A DNA stretch of 64,000 bases from NCBI GenBank assembly GCA_017935345.1, contig JAGBHU010000008.1, positions 186,001-250,000 of the forward strand, given 5' to 3'. Below the pieces are notes generated by a model, which had not been told where the DNA came from, did no database searches, and worked only from the letters and a program-made list of their open reading frames with translations. The DNA is from Coprococcus sp. GTDB taxonomy: Bacteria; Bacillota; Clostridia; Lachnospirales; Lachnospiraceae. Positions 9,006 through 16,373 of the stretch are shown here, one piece after another. Numbering within the stretch: the stretch's first letter is position 1; every line of letters begins with the position of its first letter. The translations under genes were made by a program, and so were the position numbers.

Positions 9006-9245
9006 TCACCAGACTTCCAAACTATCAATAGCATCCACCCAAGCCTGCATTTCTCCATCTAAGGCAAGCCGAGCATATTCCAATGGCTCATCTATTGCTA
9101 ATGCATTAAGTGAATTCTGCGAGCAAGGTGTTGTTTTTAATCCATCCTCTGCCTTATTACAATCAATTCGCAATATGTAATTCTCAAATGTGGTTACATC
9201 AATACTGTTTGTCTGTGGGTTATACTCTGCGTATATTAATCTCAT
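9006..9245 (-). CDS. DUF6061-like small protein, copy 2
   Basis: 79 residues from the ATG at 9245, which follows GGAAAGGACAGATAAG. A longer frame to 9296 exists, but the paralogue at 24272-24511 starts at the equivalent methionine. The two proteins align end to end (for example DCNKAEDGLKTTP and EMQAWVDAIDSLEVW). The sequence suits a DUF6061-type protein: small, acidic, no membrane segment. Function unknown. A third copy is reduced to 13 codons at 1818-1856. The AT-rich sequence after the stop codon is also shared with that remnant. Confidence 0.7.
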   Translation of the reverse strand: MRLIYAEYNPQTNSIDVTTFENYILRIDCNKAEDGLKTTPCSQNSLNALAIDEPLEYARLALDGEMQAWVDAIDSLEVW

Positions 9246-9315
9246 CTTATCTGTCCTTTCCTGTAATTGTATTAAATGCATCTCATCCAGTTCCAACTGC
9301 CATTTTTATAATTTG

Positions 9316-9623
9316 TTATAAGTTGTTACCAGATTTCCTTTCCCTTATTTTTTCCCTTATCAGAGTGAACTGACCCCCAAACTTCTGAGCTATCTGTATT
9401 AGTTTATCATCTATTTCATCTAAGTTTTCTTCCTCGCAACGAGTAATATCCTCTTCTTTATGAAGCATATATTCAGCAATACCATAATACTTATTGCTGT
9501 GTGACCAATACCTTTGTAACGAAATTTGCTTAACAATTCAATTGCCATTTTCCAATTCTCACAAGACAGGTTGTTGATTCCGCAATACCCGGCGTATTCA
9601 CTATCTACTTCAATAGCAAACAT
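9316..9623 (-). pseudogene. Degenerate GNAT-like gene joined to a second frame
   Basis: The first 45 codons read like a GNAT acetyltransferase start (MFAIEVDSEYAGYCGIN, then LLSKFRYKGIGHTAIS). The frame then stops at 9420. A +1 or -2 shift near 9490 opens a second frame encoding YGIAEYMLHKEEDITRCEEE, continuing to a stop at 9316-9318. Either a frameshift or a deletion has fused two unrelated pieces. The acetyl-CoA binding motif A seems lost. The gene lies 7 bp downstream of the Fic gene. Confidence 0.5.
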
Positions 9624-9630
9624 TATAGAT

Positions 9631-10545
9631 TTATCTTGAACATGCTAATTCCACATCATATTTAATCCGAAAAAAATCAAGGTAAGCTTTATACTTATCC
9701 TGTGCTGCTAAACAGGTGTCGGTCAAATAGCCCTTTTCATGATTCCATTCCTTTAATCCGCGATAATAATACAGCTTCAAATTGTCCTCAATGATGAATG
9801 GTACAATATTGTATTTCAGACATTCTTTGAACATAATCAATCTTCCCACACGACCATTGCCATCTTGAAAAGGATGGATTCTTTCAAATTTTACATGGAA
9901 CTCTAAAATATCGTTCAAAGTTTTGTCTTCTATCGCGTTATACTCTGCCAGCAGCGCTTTCATTTTACCTGCCACATCTTCCGGAAGAGTAGTTTCCATA
10001 CCACCAACTTCATTAGGCAGTTTCTTATAATTGCCAACAGCGAACCACTCTTTTCTAGAATTAGCAGTACCATTCTTTAAAATCAAATGGAGTTCCTTGA
10101 TAAACTTCTCGGTTAGTGCTACTTTAGCGCTCTCAATAATCAAGTCAATACAGCGAAAATGATTCGCAGTTTCAATCACATCATCTACATTAATGACTTC
10201 ACTTTCTATTCCTATCGTATTGGTTTCAAAGATATATCTGGTCTGATCATGGGTCAAACGGCTCCCTTCCATGTGATTGGAATTATAGGTTAATTCGATC
10301 TGCGTTTTGTGATAGATGCCACCCGGATATTTACTCAACTTTTGTTCCTTTAATATACTCAAAAGCGTTTGAGGCTGTTCTTTTTTCTGATTGGCACGCT
10401 CCGGTTTCACAGCATCTTCCGGAATATTCCACGTTTTTCCGGTAAGAAATGCTCCAACCACACGACCACTCGCGCAGTAGTTTCTTACACTACGCTCCGA
10501 TATATTCCATTTTTTTGCAATTTCTGCAACCGATAGATATCGCAT
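9631..10545 (-). CDS. Fic-domain AMP-transferase with N-terminal helix-turn-helix
   Basis: 304 residues. Residues 1-50 form a MerR/excisionase-like helix-turn-helix (SVAEIAKKWNISERSVRNYC). The Fic core carries the full catalytic loop HPFQDGNGRVGR, with the catalytic His224. An autoinhibitory motif S-N-H-M-E-G lies at 89-94, upstream of the core, with Glu93 in the position that blocks ATP gamma-phosphate binding in class II Fic proteins. The expected activity is AMPylation of a protein target, held off until the inhibitory helix moves. The target is unknown. No separate antitoxin gene is visible, as usual for class II. The start follows GGAGGGAAACGA. It sits in an accessory region, downstream of the EF-Tu-tail ORF. 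Confidence 0.9.
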   Translation of the reverse strand: MRYLSVAEIAKKWNISERSVRNYCASGRVVGAFLTGKTWNIPEDAVKPERANQKKEQPQTLLSILKEQKLSKYPGGIYHKTQIELTYNSNHMEGSRLTHDQTRYIFETNTIGIESEVINVDDVIETANHFRCIDLIIESAKVALTEKFIKELHLILKNGTANSRKEWFAVGNYKKLPNEVGGMETTLPEDVAGKMKALLAEYNAIEDKTLNDILEFHVKFERIHPFQDGNGRVGRLIMFKECLKYNIVPFIIEDNLKLYYYRGLKEWNHEKGYLTDTCLAAQDKYKAYLDFFRIKYDVELACSR

Positions 10546-10661
10546 TCGTTTCCCTCCATCTGCATTTTGTTTCTTTACTCCTGAATATAGTATACCACAT
10601 TATCGGCAATAAATCTATTTGTTCCAAGCTTGATTCTTGTTTTTTTGCCGATACAGGAAAT

Positions 10662-10706
10662 AAAAATGACCCAACGTGGTCCGCATCGTTGAGAGGCGTG
10701 TTGGGT
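10662..10706 (-). terminator. Hairpin, probable terminator
   Basis: ACCCAAC at 10669-10675 pairs with GTTGGGT at 10700-10706, with an inner partial stem. The minus-strand 3' side reads CATTTTTATTTCC. It lies upstream of the Fic gene and could insulate that gene from transcription coming from the 11-kb promoter. Confidence 0.5.
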
Positions 10707-10773
10707 TCTGTTAGTTTTATTATATTCCACTTGATAAGAAAAGCAACTGTTTTTGTTCTACACAGTGAGACCA

Positions 10774-10856
10774 TATTATCACAATCCTTTTGGTCTTCTA
10801 TCCACCTATATCAAGACATAAAAAGGGCTTCCCGATTTCTCGGAAAGCCCCATAAA
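10774..10856 (-). terminator. Terminator segment, copy 2 of a duplicated unit, with one 22-bp repeat
   Basis: One 22-nt unit (10774-10795) is joined to a 61-bp segment almost identical to 5687-5747. The hairpin at 10825-10850 with a minus-strand T-run should end the short transcript that carries the EF-Tu-tail ORF. Confidence 0.8.
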
Positions 10857-10885
10857 ATCTAATTTTTTGTAGACACTATCAAAGA

Positions 10886-10987
10886 TTACTCAATGCTACT
10901 AGCCACACGACCTGAACCTACTGTTCTACCACCCTCACGGTCGGATTCGGCTTTATTTAGAAACTTATTTGTTACGGTTTTTGCCAT
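10886..10987 (-). CDS. 33-aa ORF ending in the EF-Tu C-terminal tail
   Basis: ATG at 10985-10987 to TAA at 10886-10888. The product starts M-A-K, like EF-Tu. It has an unrelated middle of about 13 residues (TVTNKFLNKAESD) and ends [17 protein letters not shown]. The complete tuf gene here ends [17 protein letters not shown]. The DNA is identical over about 32 nt (10909-10940 with 26149-26180). This is either a second tuf copy with a large in-frame internal deletion, or a preserved small gene. It has a promoter (11141-11169) and a terminator (10825-10850), so it is probably transcribed. The ribosome-binding site is weak (GAGTG). The tail contains the threonine equivalent to E. coli EF-Tu Thr382. 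Confidence 0.55.
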   Translation of the reverse strand: MAKTVTNKFLNKAESDREGGRTVGSGRVASSIE

Positions 10988-11140
10988 TTTTTCACTCATT
11001 TTATGGGTATTTTACCTATTATTTTGAGGTATTCAGGAAAAAATGTAGCAGATTTGTATCACGGATTTTGGGGGAAATCTGGGTTATTTTTGTCGTTTTG
11101 TCCATGTGAGAAACACACTACCCTCGTTCACCATGGAAAT

Positions 11141-11169
11141 ATTGTAGCACGGGTGGCTGAAAATGTAAA
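11141..11169 (-). promoter_or_regulatory. Promoter for the EF-Tu-tail transcript
   Basis: Minus strand: TTTACA (11169-11164), 17-bp spacer, TACAAT (11146-11141). The next terminator is at 10825-10850, so the transcript would be about 310 nt with a leader of about 145 nt before the 33-codon ORF. Confidence 0.5.
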
Positions 11170-11287
11170 ATGATTCTTTTGAAAATTTGTTCGACCTTCG
11201 TTGATTAGTGGCAGGATGGACGAACTGTGATACACTTTGGGGTGGGAAATATTCCTCAAAAACGAACAGATTTTGTCCAATATTTTG

Positions 11288-11328
11288 AGTAAAGGTACAC
11301 ACGATATGCGGTTGTGTGTATCTTTACT
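11288..11328. repeat. 15-bp inverted repeat
   Basis: AGTAAAGGTACACAC at 11288-11302 is the reverse complement, with one mismatch, of GTGTGTATCTTTACT at 11314-11328; the spacer is 11 nt. No T-run follows on either strand, so it is not an ordinary terminator. It could be a protein-binding site or the foot of an old insertion. Confidence 0.6.
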
Positions 11329-11459
11329 TGAATATCTCGCCAATAAAAAAGGAAGCCAGACGCATCCAACTCCCTTAGGCATAGTCCGCAGACGTCCGCC
11401 GCAATTCTATAATATATTATGCCATACCGAATTCTTTTATGCAATAGTTCTGCCAAAAT

Positions 11460-12434
11460 TTATATATATTTCTTCAGCAAAGTTAATTTACTTCTTGTAT
11501 CCGTATATACAATTGTATTGAAAATAGATGTTGATACTTTTCCTCGCAACTCTTCACAACTTTTCTCAAACATACGAACAAATGCCGTTATTTTCTTTTT
11601 CGGGCACTCTAACAATTTCATCATAAAACCTATTACAATTACATAATCTACAATAGATTCAAATGTTATATTACTGATCCCTGTTTCAGCACTAATATAT
11701 TTTGCTATTCTTGTATTTACTTTGCCAGTCTTAAAACGAGCATCAAAAACAGTGTTATTATGCGCAACTGCATTCCTTAAATCCTTTAATGCATACACAA
11801 TTATCGGTAGTAATTTCCCATCTCTATCATATGCAGCCTTTATTCCAATGCTTTTAGATACTTTTTTCCCTACATTCTCTTCAAGACAATCAACGAATGT
11901 ACCAAATTCGCCAAGACTAATCAACTCAAATATCGCCCAAATTGGAAGTGGCTGATCTTTGTCATAATAATGATTTACAATAAACCTTTTACCATAATCC
12001 CTAGAAATTAGACTATAGACCTTATTTCTAAGGTTCATTCTTTTGTTAATTGCTTTCTTATAATCATTACTTCCTATTGGATATGATTTATAATCCGTCA
12101 ACAATTTCGCATAAATATCTGCAAAACGTTTGCTTTTAGCTTCATCCAAAATCACTTCCAATACATAATTCTTAAATGTTGTTTCTAAAAACATTATTTC
12201 CGGATAAAACATTGTTTTTATTTCCATATCAAAATCATATATTGCCTGCACTTCATCAAAAAACCTAAAGGAATATGTATTGGCCGGGTTATTATGATAA
12301 CGATATCCTTTATATCCGTGAAAATAGCCCATATATCTGAGTTTTTTCTTATCGTTACTTCCCTTAATATTTACTCCTTTTACATCTCGCATATAGCCCA
12401 TCAAGGCATTTATACTTTTAGGCTTCTTCTGCAT
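11460..12434 (-). CDS. Abi_2-family abortive infection protein (HEPN-type)
   Basis: 324 residues from the ATG at 12434, which has AAAGGAG ten bases upstream; the ATG three codons earlier is too close to it. The N-terminal KPKSINALMGYM and the later LRYMGYFHGYKGYRYH and FRFFDEVQAIYDFD segments are typical of Abi_2 (AbiD/AbiF-like). The HEPN motif R-x4-H is present as R220-N-A-V-A-H225. Such proteins are believed to be RNases that arrest the infected cell. It stands alone between a gap and an unknown gene pair. The single-gene architecture and length (about 300-340) are normal for the family. Confidence 0.85.
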   Translation of the reverse strand: MQKKPKSINALMGYMRDVKGVNIKGSNDKKKLRYMGYFHGYKGYRYHNNPANTYSFRFFDEVQAIYDFDMEIKTMFYPEIMFLETTFKNYVLEVILDEAKSKRFADIYAKLLTDYKSYPIGSNDYKKAINKRMNLRNKVYSLISRDYGKRFIVNHYYDKDQPLPIWAIFELISLGEFGTFVDCLEENVGKKVSKSIGIKAAYDRDGKLLPIIVYALKDLRNAVAHNNTVFDARFKTGKVNTRIAKYISAETGISNITFESIVDYVIVIGFMMKLLECPKKKITAFVRMFEKSCEELRGKVSTSIFNTIVYTDTRSKLTLLKKYI

Positions 12435-12526
12435 TTGTCCCATACTCCTTTAGCAATACATTAAGTTCTTCAAAATAATTCTATAGGCAACAATGAAATG
12501 TCAACACCATATTTCACAGATATCAA

Positions 12527-13561
12527 TCATCTCCTCCGATACACCCCCTCTCCAATCTTTTCATACAAATGCCCTTCTTCCTTTTCGAAGAATTCGACAT
12601 GCCTTTCTCCAATTGCTTTCTTTGCTAATTCCACCTGCTTTAACAAGCTTTTCACTTTCACATCCTCCGACATTGATAACAAATACCGCTCAATCCCCAT
12701 AAGCTGATGGTGCATATGTAAACAATCCTTTTGTGTATGCAGAGAATCCAAATCCAACAACTCATTCAGTAGTTTTTTCAATTCGCTCTTATTTCCGGCT
12801 TTTTCCTGTGCCTTATAAAACATCTGCCTGGTCAAAAGCTCTGCTTCCAAATCCTCCTGCATATAAATCCAATTATCACTGTCTATCTTGTCAAAAGCAC
12901 TTTCATCCTCCGGAATATTTGCATTTCTCTTCTTCAAATAATTCACAATATCCTCTAATGCCTCATCAGACATAAACTCCATATTAGCTTTTACAAAACT
13001 TCTGCATGTGGATGGCATATAAGTATGGCGCCCGTACGAATAATAAATCATATAATTACAAACCTTGTAAAACAAAGGCACATACTTCTTTTTTAAAGGT
13101 AGTGTATCATCCTTCCTTATTTCTTTGGTTTCAACTGCTTCCAGCAATCCATTATCCACAACCCACTGATAAAAAGTTTCCCGTGTAAAATTCTTTTCCT
13201 TTCCCCAATAAGAATTGACAACACCTATATTTGACACCAGTTCGTCTACAATACAGGCTTCTTGTGAGTAATTGGATTCCAGCTTTTCTCTACAGATTGC
13301 CTGTCTGACCAAAGCCATAATAAGCGATTCATGCCTCTCTGACTGTTCCGCCGGAACCTTGGACTCGTTCCAACTATAAGGGTACTCCCTAATCAAATCA
13401 CGCAAGGCACAGGTAATCGTCCTATAGCTAAACCACTTCAGATACTCTTCTGAAATCTTAATCATATCTATCAAAATTTCTTCATCGAAATGATCCATAT
13501 ATAATCGGCTCATACAATTAAATCCCAGACCAAAATCCTCAGCACACTTTATCTGCAACAT
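12527..13561 (-). CDS. Hypothetical protein, mostly helical
   Basis: 344 residues, soluble, leucine- and charge-rich, with no motif I can assign. The start ATG overlaps the stop of the upstream 134-aa gene by one base (TAATG), so the two are translationally coupled. The C-terminal third is strongly helical (KSELKKLLNELLDLDSLHTQ, then VKSLLKQVELAKKAIGERHV). Probably an accessory-region gene working with its 134-aa partner. Function unknown. Confidence 0.6.
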   Translation of the reverse strand: MLQIKCAEDFGLGFNCMSRLYMDHFDEEILIDMIKISEEYLKWFSYRTITCALRDLIREYPYSWNESKVPAEQSERHESLIMALVRQAICREKLESNYSQEACIVDELVSNIGVVNSYWGKEKNFTRETFYQWVVDNGLLEAVETKEIRKDDTLPLKKKYVPLFYKVCNYMIYYSYGRHTYMPSTCRSFVKANMEFMSDEALEDIVNYLKKRNANIPEDESAFDKIDSDNWIYMQEDLEAELLTRQMFYKAQEKAGNKSELKKLLNELLDLDSLHTQKDCLHMHHQLMGIERYLLSMSEDVKVKSLLKQVELAKKAIGERHVEFFEKEEGHLYEKIGEGVYRRR

Positions 13562-13965
13562 TATTCACACCCCCTTGATTTCTGTTCCTTATCTACAGTT
13601 TGCTTCAAGTATCCCTTCACAAGATAATCGTACAGCTTCTCCGGTGTACTGAAATCAATATTGCCGTTTTCGTCCGATATACAGCCTTCATGATAATCTT
13701 TTCCATAATCCAGTTCATAAATAAAGTAAGATATATCACTACCCTTATCACGCATCAGCTTTTCCAGTAAATTAACCACAATACCCTCATGGGATATCTG
13801 CAAACTGGCTCCGTTGCAAAAATCACATTCTAAATTATCCCTACTGTTACGAAACAATTCCTCCACCTTATCCACCAGTTCTGATGCTTCGTGAAGTCTG
13901 TTGATAATATCCACAAACTCCCGCTTCGTTAATGGAGCTTCATAAACACACTCTTTTTTCTCCAT
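13561..13965 (-). CDS. Hypothetical protein common in mobile elements
   Basis: 134 residues. The C-terminal part SYFIYELDYGKDYHEGCISD followed by IDFSTPEKLYDYLV is a sequence type I associate with small genes on Clostridia integrative elements and prophages. The N-terminal half is helical, with a CDFC pair. It has a good ribosome-binding site (GGAGGC) and is coupled to the downstream 344-aa gene. Function unknown. Confidence 0.6.
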   Translation of the reverse strand: MEKKECVYEAPLTKREFVDIINRLHEASELVDKVEELFRNSRDNLECDFCNGASLQISHEGIVVNLLEKLMRDKGSDISYFIYELDYGKDYHEGCISDENGNIDFSTPEKLYDYLVKGYLKQTVDKEQKSRGCE

Positions 13966-14034
13966 AAAAAAAGCCTCCTATCGTCGCCTGCTCCTCAGGC
14001 TTAATAAGAGGATAATTTATAATATTCATTTTGT

Positions 14035-14055
14035 CATTGGACAGATAGTCCAATG
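14035..14055. promoter_or_regulatory. Perfect 8-bp inverted repeat, candidate operator
   Basis: CATTGGAC and GTCCAATG are separated by 5 nt, between the XRE regulator gene (stop at 14059) and the gene pair it precedes. No T-run follows, so this looks more like a repressor site than a terminator. Confidence 0.5.
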
Positions 14056-14058
14056 AAT

Positions 14059-14373
14059 TTATGCCACCTTCTGAAGATATTTTGTATAAATCAACAATCG
14101 TTTTATGGTCGGATCATCCGATAATTCAATCACACTGTAGATAACAGACTCTCCCTGCAACACCAGCAAGTCTTCCATATGTACATTTAGAAGTTTGCTC
14201 AATGCACACAAATGCTCCACCGAAGGAAGCACCTTGCCTTTAAACCATCTGTATATGGACTGCGGGCAGGATAGATGAAGATATTCCTGAATATACTTCA
14301 CATCATAACCTGCTGCCTTAAGTAGCATTTTCAGTTTTATACCAGTTTTGACTTGGTCGATTGGTTGGTACAT
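14059..14373 (-). CDS. XRE-family transcriptional regulator
   Basis: 104 residues. A helix-turn-helix of the XRE type covers residues 8-65 (GIKLKMLLKAAGYDVKYIQE, LSCPQSIYRWFKG, LPSVEHLCALSKLLNV). The Q-S-I-Y-R-W-F segment is the recognition helix. The C-terminal 35 residues are a small helical tail. A near-palindrome lies 24 bp upstream (14397-14412) and another inverted repeat just downstream (14035-14055), so it may control itself and the following gene pair. Confidence 0.85.
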   Translation of the reverse strand: MYQPIDQVKTGIKLKMLLKAAGYDVKYIQEYLHLSCPQSIYRWFKGKVLPSVEHLCALSKLLNVHMEDLLVLQGESVIYSVIELSDDPTIKRLLIYTKYLQKVA

Positions 14374-14396
14374 TGGGCGTGCTCCTTTCTCAAAAG

Positions 14397-14412
14397 TGGC
14401 GACATGTCACCA
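14397..14412. promoter_or_regulatory. 16-bp near-palindrome upstream of the XRE gene
   Basis: TGGCGACATGTCACCA is a palindrome except for one symmetric pair. It covers the stop codon of the upstream 108-aa gene and sits in front of the XRE start, a normal place for an autoregulatory site. Confidence 0.45.
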
Positions 14413-14733
14413 TTTTTTACACCAAATATAGCTTATATGATGAACTGTATAATAATGTTTCCCATCCAGATAAACATAGTATGCGCCAATACAGTAATTG
14501 TTCATTTGGCTCATCAACCAGTATGCCGGCAAATCAAACAACGCTACTAATTCATTTTCACGATATCCGTTTTCAATATCTTCTGCAGTTGGTGTCTTAT
14601 GTAATTTAACTTTGGATTGGAAACTAATCTCCCAATCATCAAGATTAAAACCCTTGTCCCATAATTCCTGCTCTGTCAGCCCTGTTAATTCGCAGAGTTC
14701 TTCTTCCGTTTCAAAAACTACTAGATTAAGCAT
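14407..14733 (-). CDS. Hypothetical protein, 108 aa
   Basis: 108 residues, acidic N-terminal half with the pattern VFETEEELCELTGLTEQELW, then a C-terminal part ending in aromatic residues (YYVYLDGKHYYTVHHISYIW). No family recognised. The start follows TTGGGAGGAATAAA. It precedes the XRE regulator by 33 bp and follows the CBASS genes by 38 bp, so it may be the first gene of the XRE unit or the last of the CBASS transcript. Confidence 0.55.
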   Translation of the reverse strand: MLNLVVFETEEELCELTGLTEQELWDKGFNLDDWEISFQSKVKLHKTPTAEDIENGYRENELVALFDLPAYWLMSQMNNYCIGAYYVYLDGKHYYTVHHISYIWCKKW

Positions 14734-14771
14734 TTTATTCCTCCCAAAAATTGAGCATGACTTACAGAATT

Positions 14772-15524
14772 TTATTCTTCATCAACTCTATGACTAACAA
14801 TATCCTGCCACTTTGCGCTAAGTTTCGAATTTATATTATTGAATATTTTTTGTTCCAAACGAATCTTATAATGCGCCTTTATTGCCTCATACTCTACAAT
14901 ATACGATATAAGCCACGCCTGATGACAACGCATCCGATTTCCTAAAATAAGTACATTATATGCCTCACTATAAAGAGTTTCCATCCGAATTTTATAAAAG
15001 ACCAACATTGTAAAATTAACTAATACATACGAAGAAAATGCTGTTTGTGCAATAATAAGCAGTATATTCTCATTACTGACAAATCTACACGCTATAATCA
15101 ATGCAACAACTGCCCCAAGCGCATATCCCACCATTTTAAACAACATTTTTCCGGCAATTATTTTGCTAAAATAATTGCTTTCCAAAATGTTCATTCCGTA
15201 CTTTTCTAATGAAGGAGGAAGGTTATTATTATAATACTCTTCTGTGTCGTACTCTGATAGTCTCATTCCCAATCCATTTTGTATACCATTTTTTCTGCGT
15301 TGCTTTTCAGCTTCATACCAAAAGCACCCATCATCAATTGTATTGCTTACAAAATATAGTAACGCTACAACTATCTGAACAGTAATTGCAATAGAACTTA
15401 TAACTTGACTAGATACCAATGAAACCAATGCCGCAATAATGTCAATACAAAAAAGTATTTTTTCAATTTTCTCTAAAATTCCTGATGGTTTATATAATTC
15501 CATCACATCGTCCCGTCTACTCAT
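14772..15524 (-). CDS. S-4TM-like membrane effector of a CBASS module
   Basis: 250 residues. Two hydrophobic segments lie at about 24-60 (ILFCIDIIAALVSLVSSQVI and the following helix), a polar middle contains KQRRKNGIQNGLGMRLSEY, and two more hydrophobic segments lie at about 133-180. The C-terminus is cytosolic and helical. This four-helix layout, with an R-R-K-N-G and T-E-E-Y-Y-N-N pattern, matches the S-4TM pore-forming effectors paired with SMODS nucleotidyltransferases. It starts one base after the nucleotidyltransferase stop (TGA-T-ATG), so translation is coupled. Expected role: on binding the cyclic nucleotide signal it permeabilises the inner membrane and kills the infected cell. Confidence 0.75.
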   Translation of the reverse strand: MSRRDDVMELYKPSGILEKIEKILFCIDIIAALVSLVSSQVISSIAITVQIVVALLYFVSNTIDDGCFWYEAEKQRRKNGIQNGLGMRLSEYDTEEYYNNNLPPSLEKYGMNILESNYFSKIIAGKMLFKMVGYALGAVVALIIACRFVSNENILLIIAQTAFSSYVLVNFTMLVFYKIRMETLYSEAYNVLILGNRMRCHQAWLISYIVEYEAIKAHYKIRLEQKIFNNINSKLSAKWQDIVSHRVDEE

Positions 15525-15525
15525 A

Positions 15526-16296
15526 TCAAATCTCCGGAAATACTTTTTTAATTTCTATTTCGGCCGAATAAGGCATGCCCTGTTCTTCATAAGACAAAGT
15601 TTGCCTAATATGCTCAAGTGCATTATTCACTTTATTATAATCTGTTTTATATTTTATTTTCTCCAATCCAGCATTAAGATAATCCGCATATGAGGTACAT
15701 GAATAATATGAGTATTTCAACTCCTCTGCAATGGTTTTCTCTAATATAAATGACGTCAAATCTCTTCCATTTTTCTGTATATTCCAATGCTTTAGTAATC
15801 TTACCACTGGTTTGATTTTATATCCGTTATTCTTATTACACTCAATTAATGTAGCACTAAAGCCATCAGGATCTGTACTTCTCCAATTGGATGGTCCATC
15901 GGGTATATAGTATATACCATAACTTTTGTAAGCTGGTGTCAATTCAAATCTAATATGATTTAAATTCAATACTAATGATGGACTTGACTGGTGTATCTCC
16001 GAACTACTGTAATAATATTCTGCAAAGTTTTTTAACCTATCCAAAAAACTTTGTGGCTTATACCCATTCGGATTACTAAATACTACCATAATATCAACAT
16101 CAGATTTCTCATCAACTTTTCTAGGTAAAATTGTCTCCCTCAAATATGATCCAAACACCTTCTTTTCTACAACATCGAAAAAATAACCATCCAATCTACT
16201 CTTAATTGTATTAACCGATGTCGTAACACTTTCCTTTTCCGATGCTGATAAAACCAAAGAACTTGCTAAACTCTGCAAATATGTATTAACAGACAT
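15526..16296 (-). CDS. CBASS CD-NTase (SMODS-type nucleotidyltransferase)
   Basis: 256 residues from the ATG at 16296, which has AAAGGGGG upstream; the longer frame begins at an unlikely TTG. The nucleotidyltransferase core shows G49-S50 with YLRETILP, then D66-V-D68 (SDVDIMVVF). Glu118 (RFELTPA) is at the third metal position, where Asp is usual in many clades. The C-terminal helical domain contains IKPVVRLLKHWN and the S-x-x-L-E motif region. It should make a cyclic di- or trinucleotide after phage sensing. Its partner is the adjacent membrane effector. No Cap2/Cap3, HORMA or TRIP13 gene is next to it, so this is a minimal (type I-like) CBASS. Confidence 0.85.
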   Translation of the reverse strand: MSVNTYLQSLASSLVLSASEKESVTTSVNTIKSRLDGYFFDVVEKKVFGSYLRETILPRKVDEKSDVDIMVVFSNPNGYKPQSFLDRLKNFAEYYYSSSEIHQSSPSLVLNLNHIRFELTPAYKSYGIYYIPDGPSNWRSTDPDGFSATLIECNKNNGYKIKPVVRLLKHWNIQKNGRDLTSFILEKTIAEELKYSYYSCTSYADYLNAGLEKIKYKTDYNKVNNALEHIRQTLSYEEQGMPYSAEIEIKKVFPEI

Positions 16297-16373
16297 TGTA
16301 TTTTCCCCCTTTCGCAAACATACATTTGCTTATCTTGTACTTAAACTGTTATTCTTTCATTAAACAAAAGAAC

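Larger units (their letters stand above)
10988..11459. other. Intergenic stretch without a supported gene
   Basis: Apart from the promoter at 11141-11169 and an inverted repeat at 11288-11328, I see nothing here. Short open frames on both strands lack ribosome-binding sites and recognisable domains. It separates the Fic/EF-Tu-tail unit from the Abi_2 gene. Confidence 0.5.

Noticed and set aside
10886-10945. tRNA or attachment site at the tuf-like fragment
   Set aside because: The match to tuf is protein coding in frame to its stop codon; no tRNA fold and no element boundary with a repeat at both ends could be shown.
11084-11521. Short overlapping frames on both strands between the EF-Tu-tail ORF and Abi_2
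   Set aside because: No ribosome-binding sites, no recognisable domain, and they contradict each other in phase; treated as non-coding.
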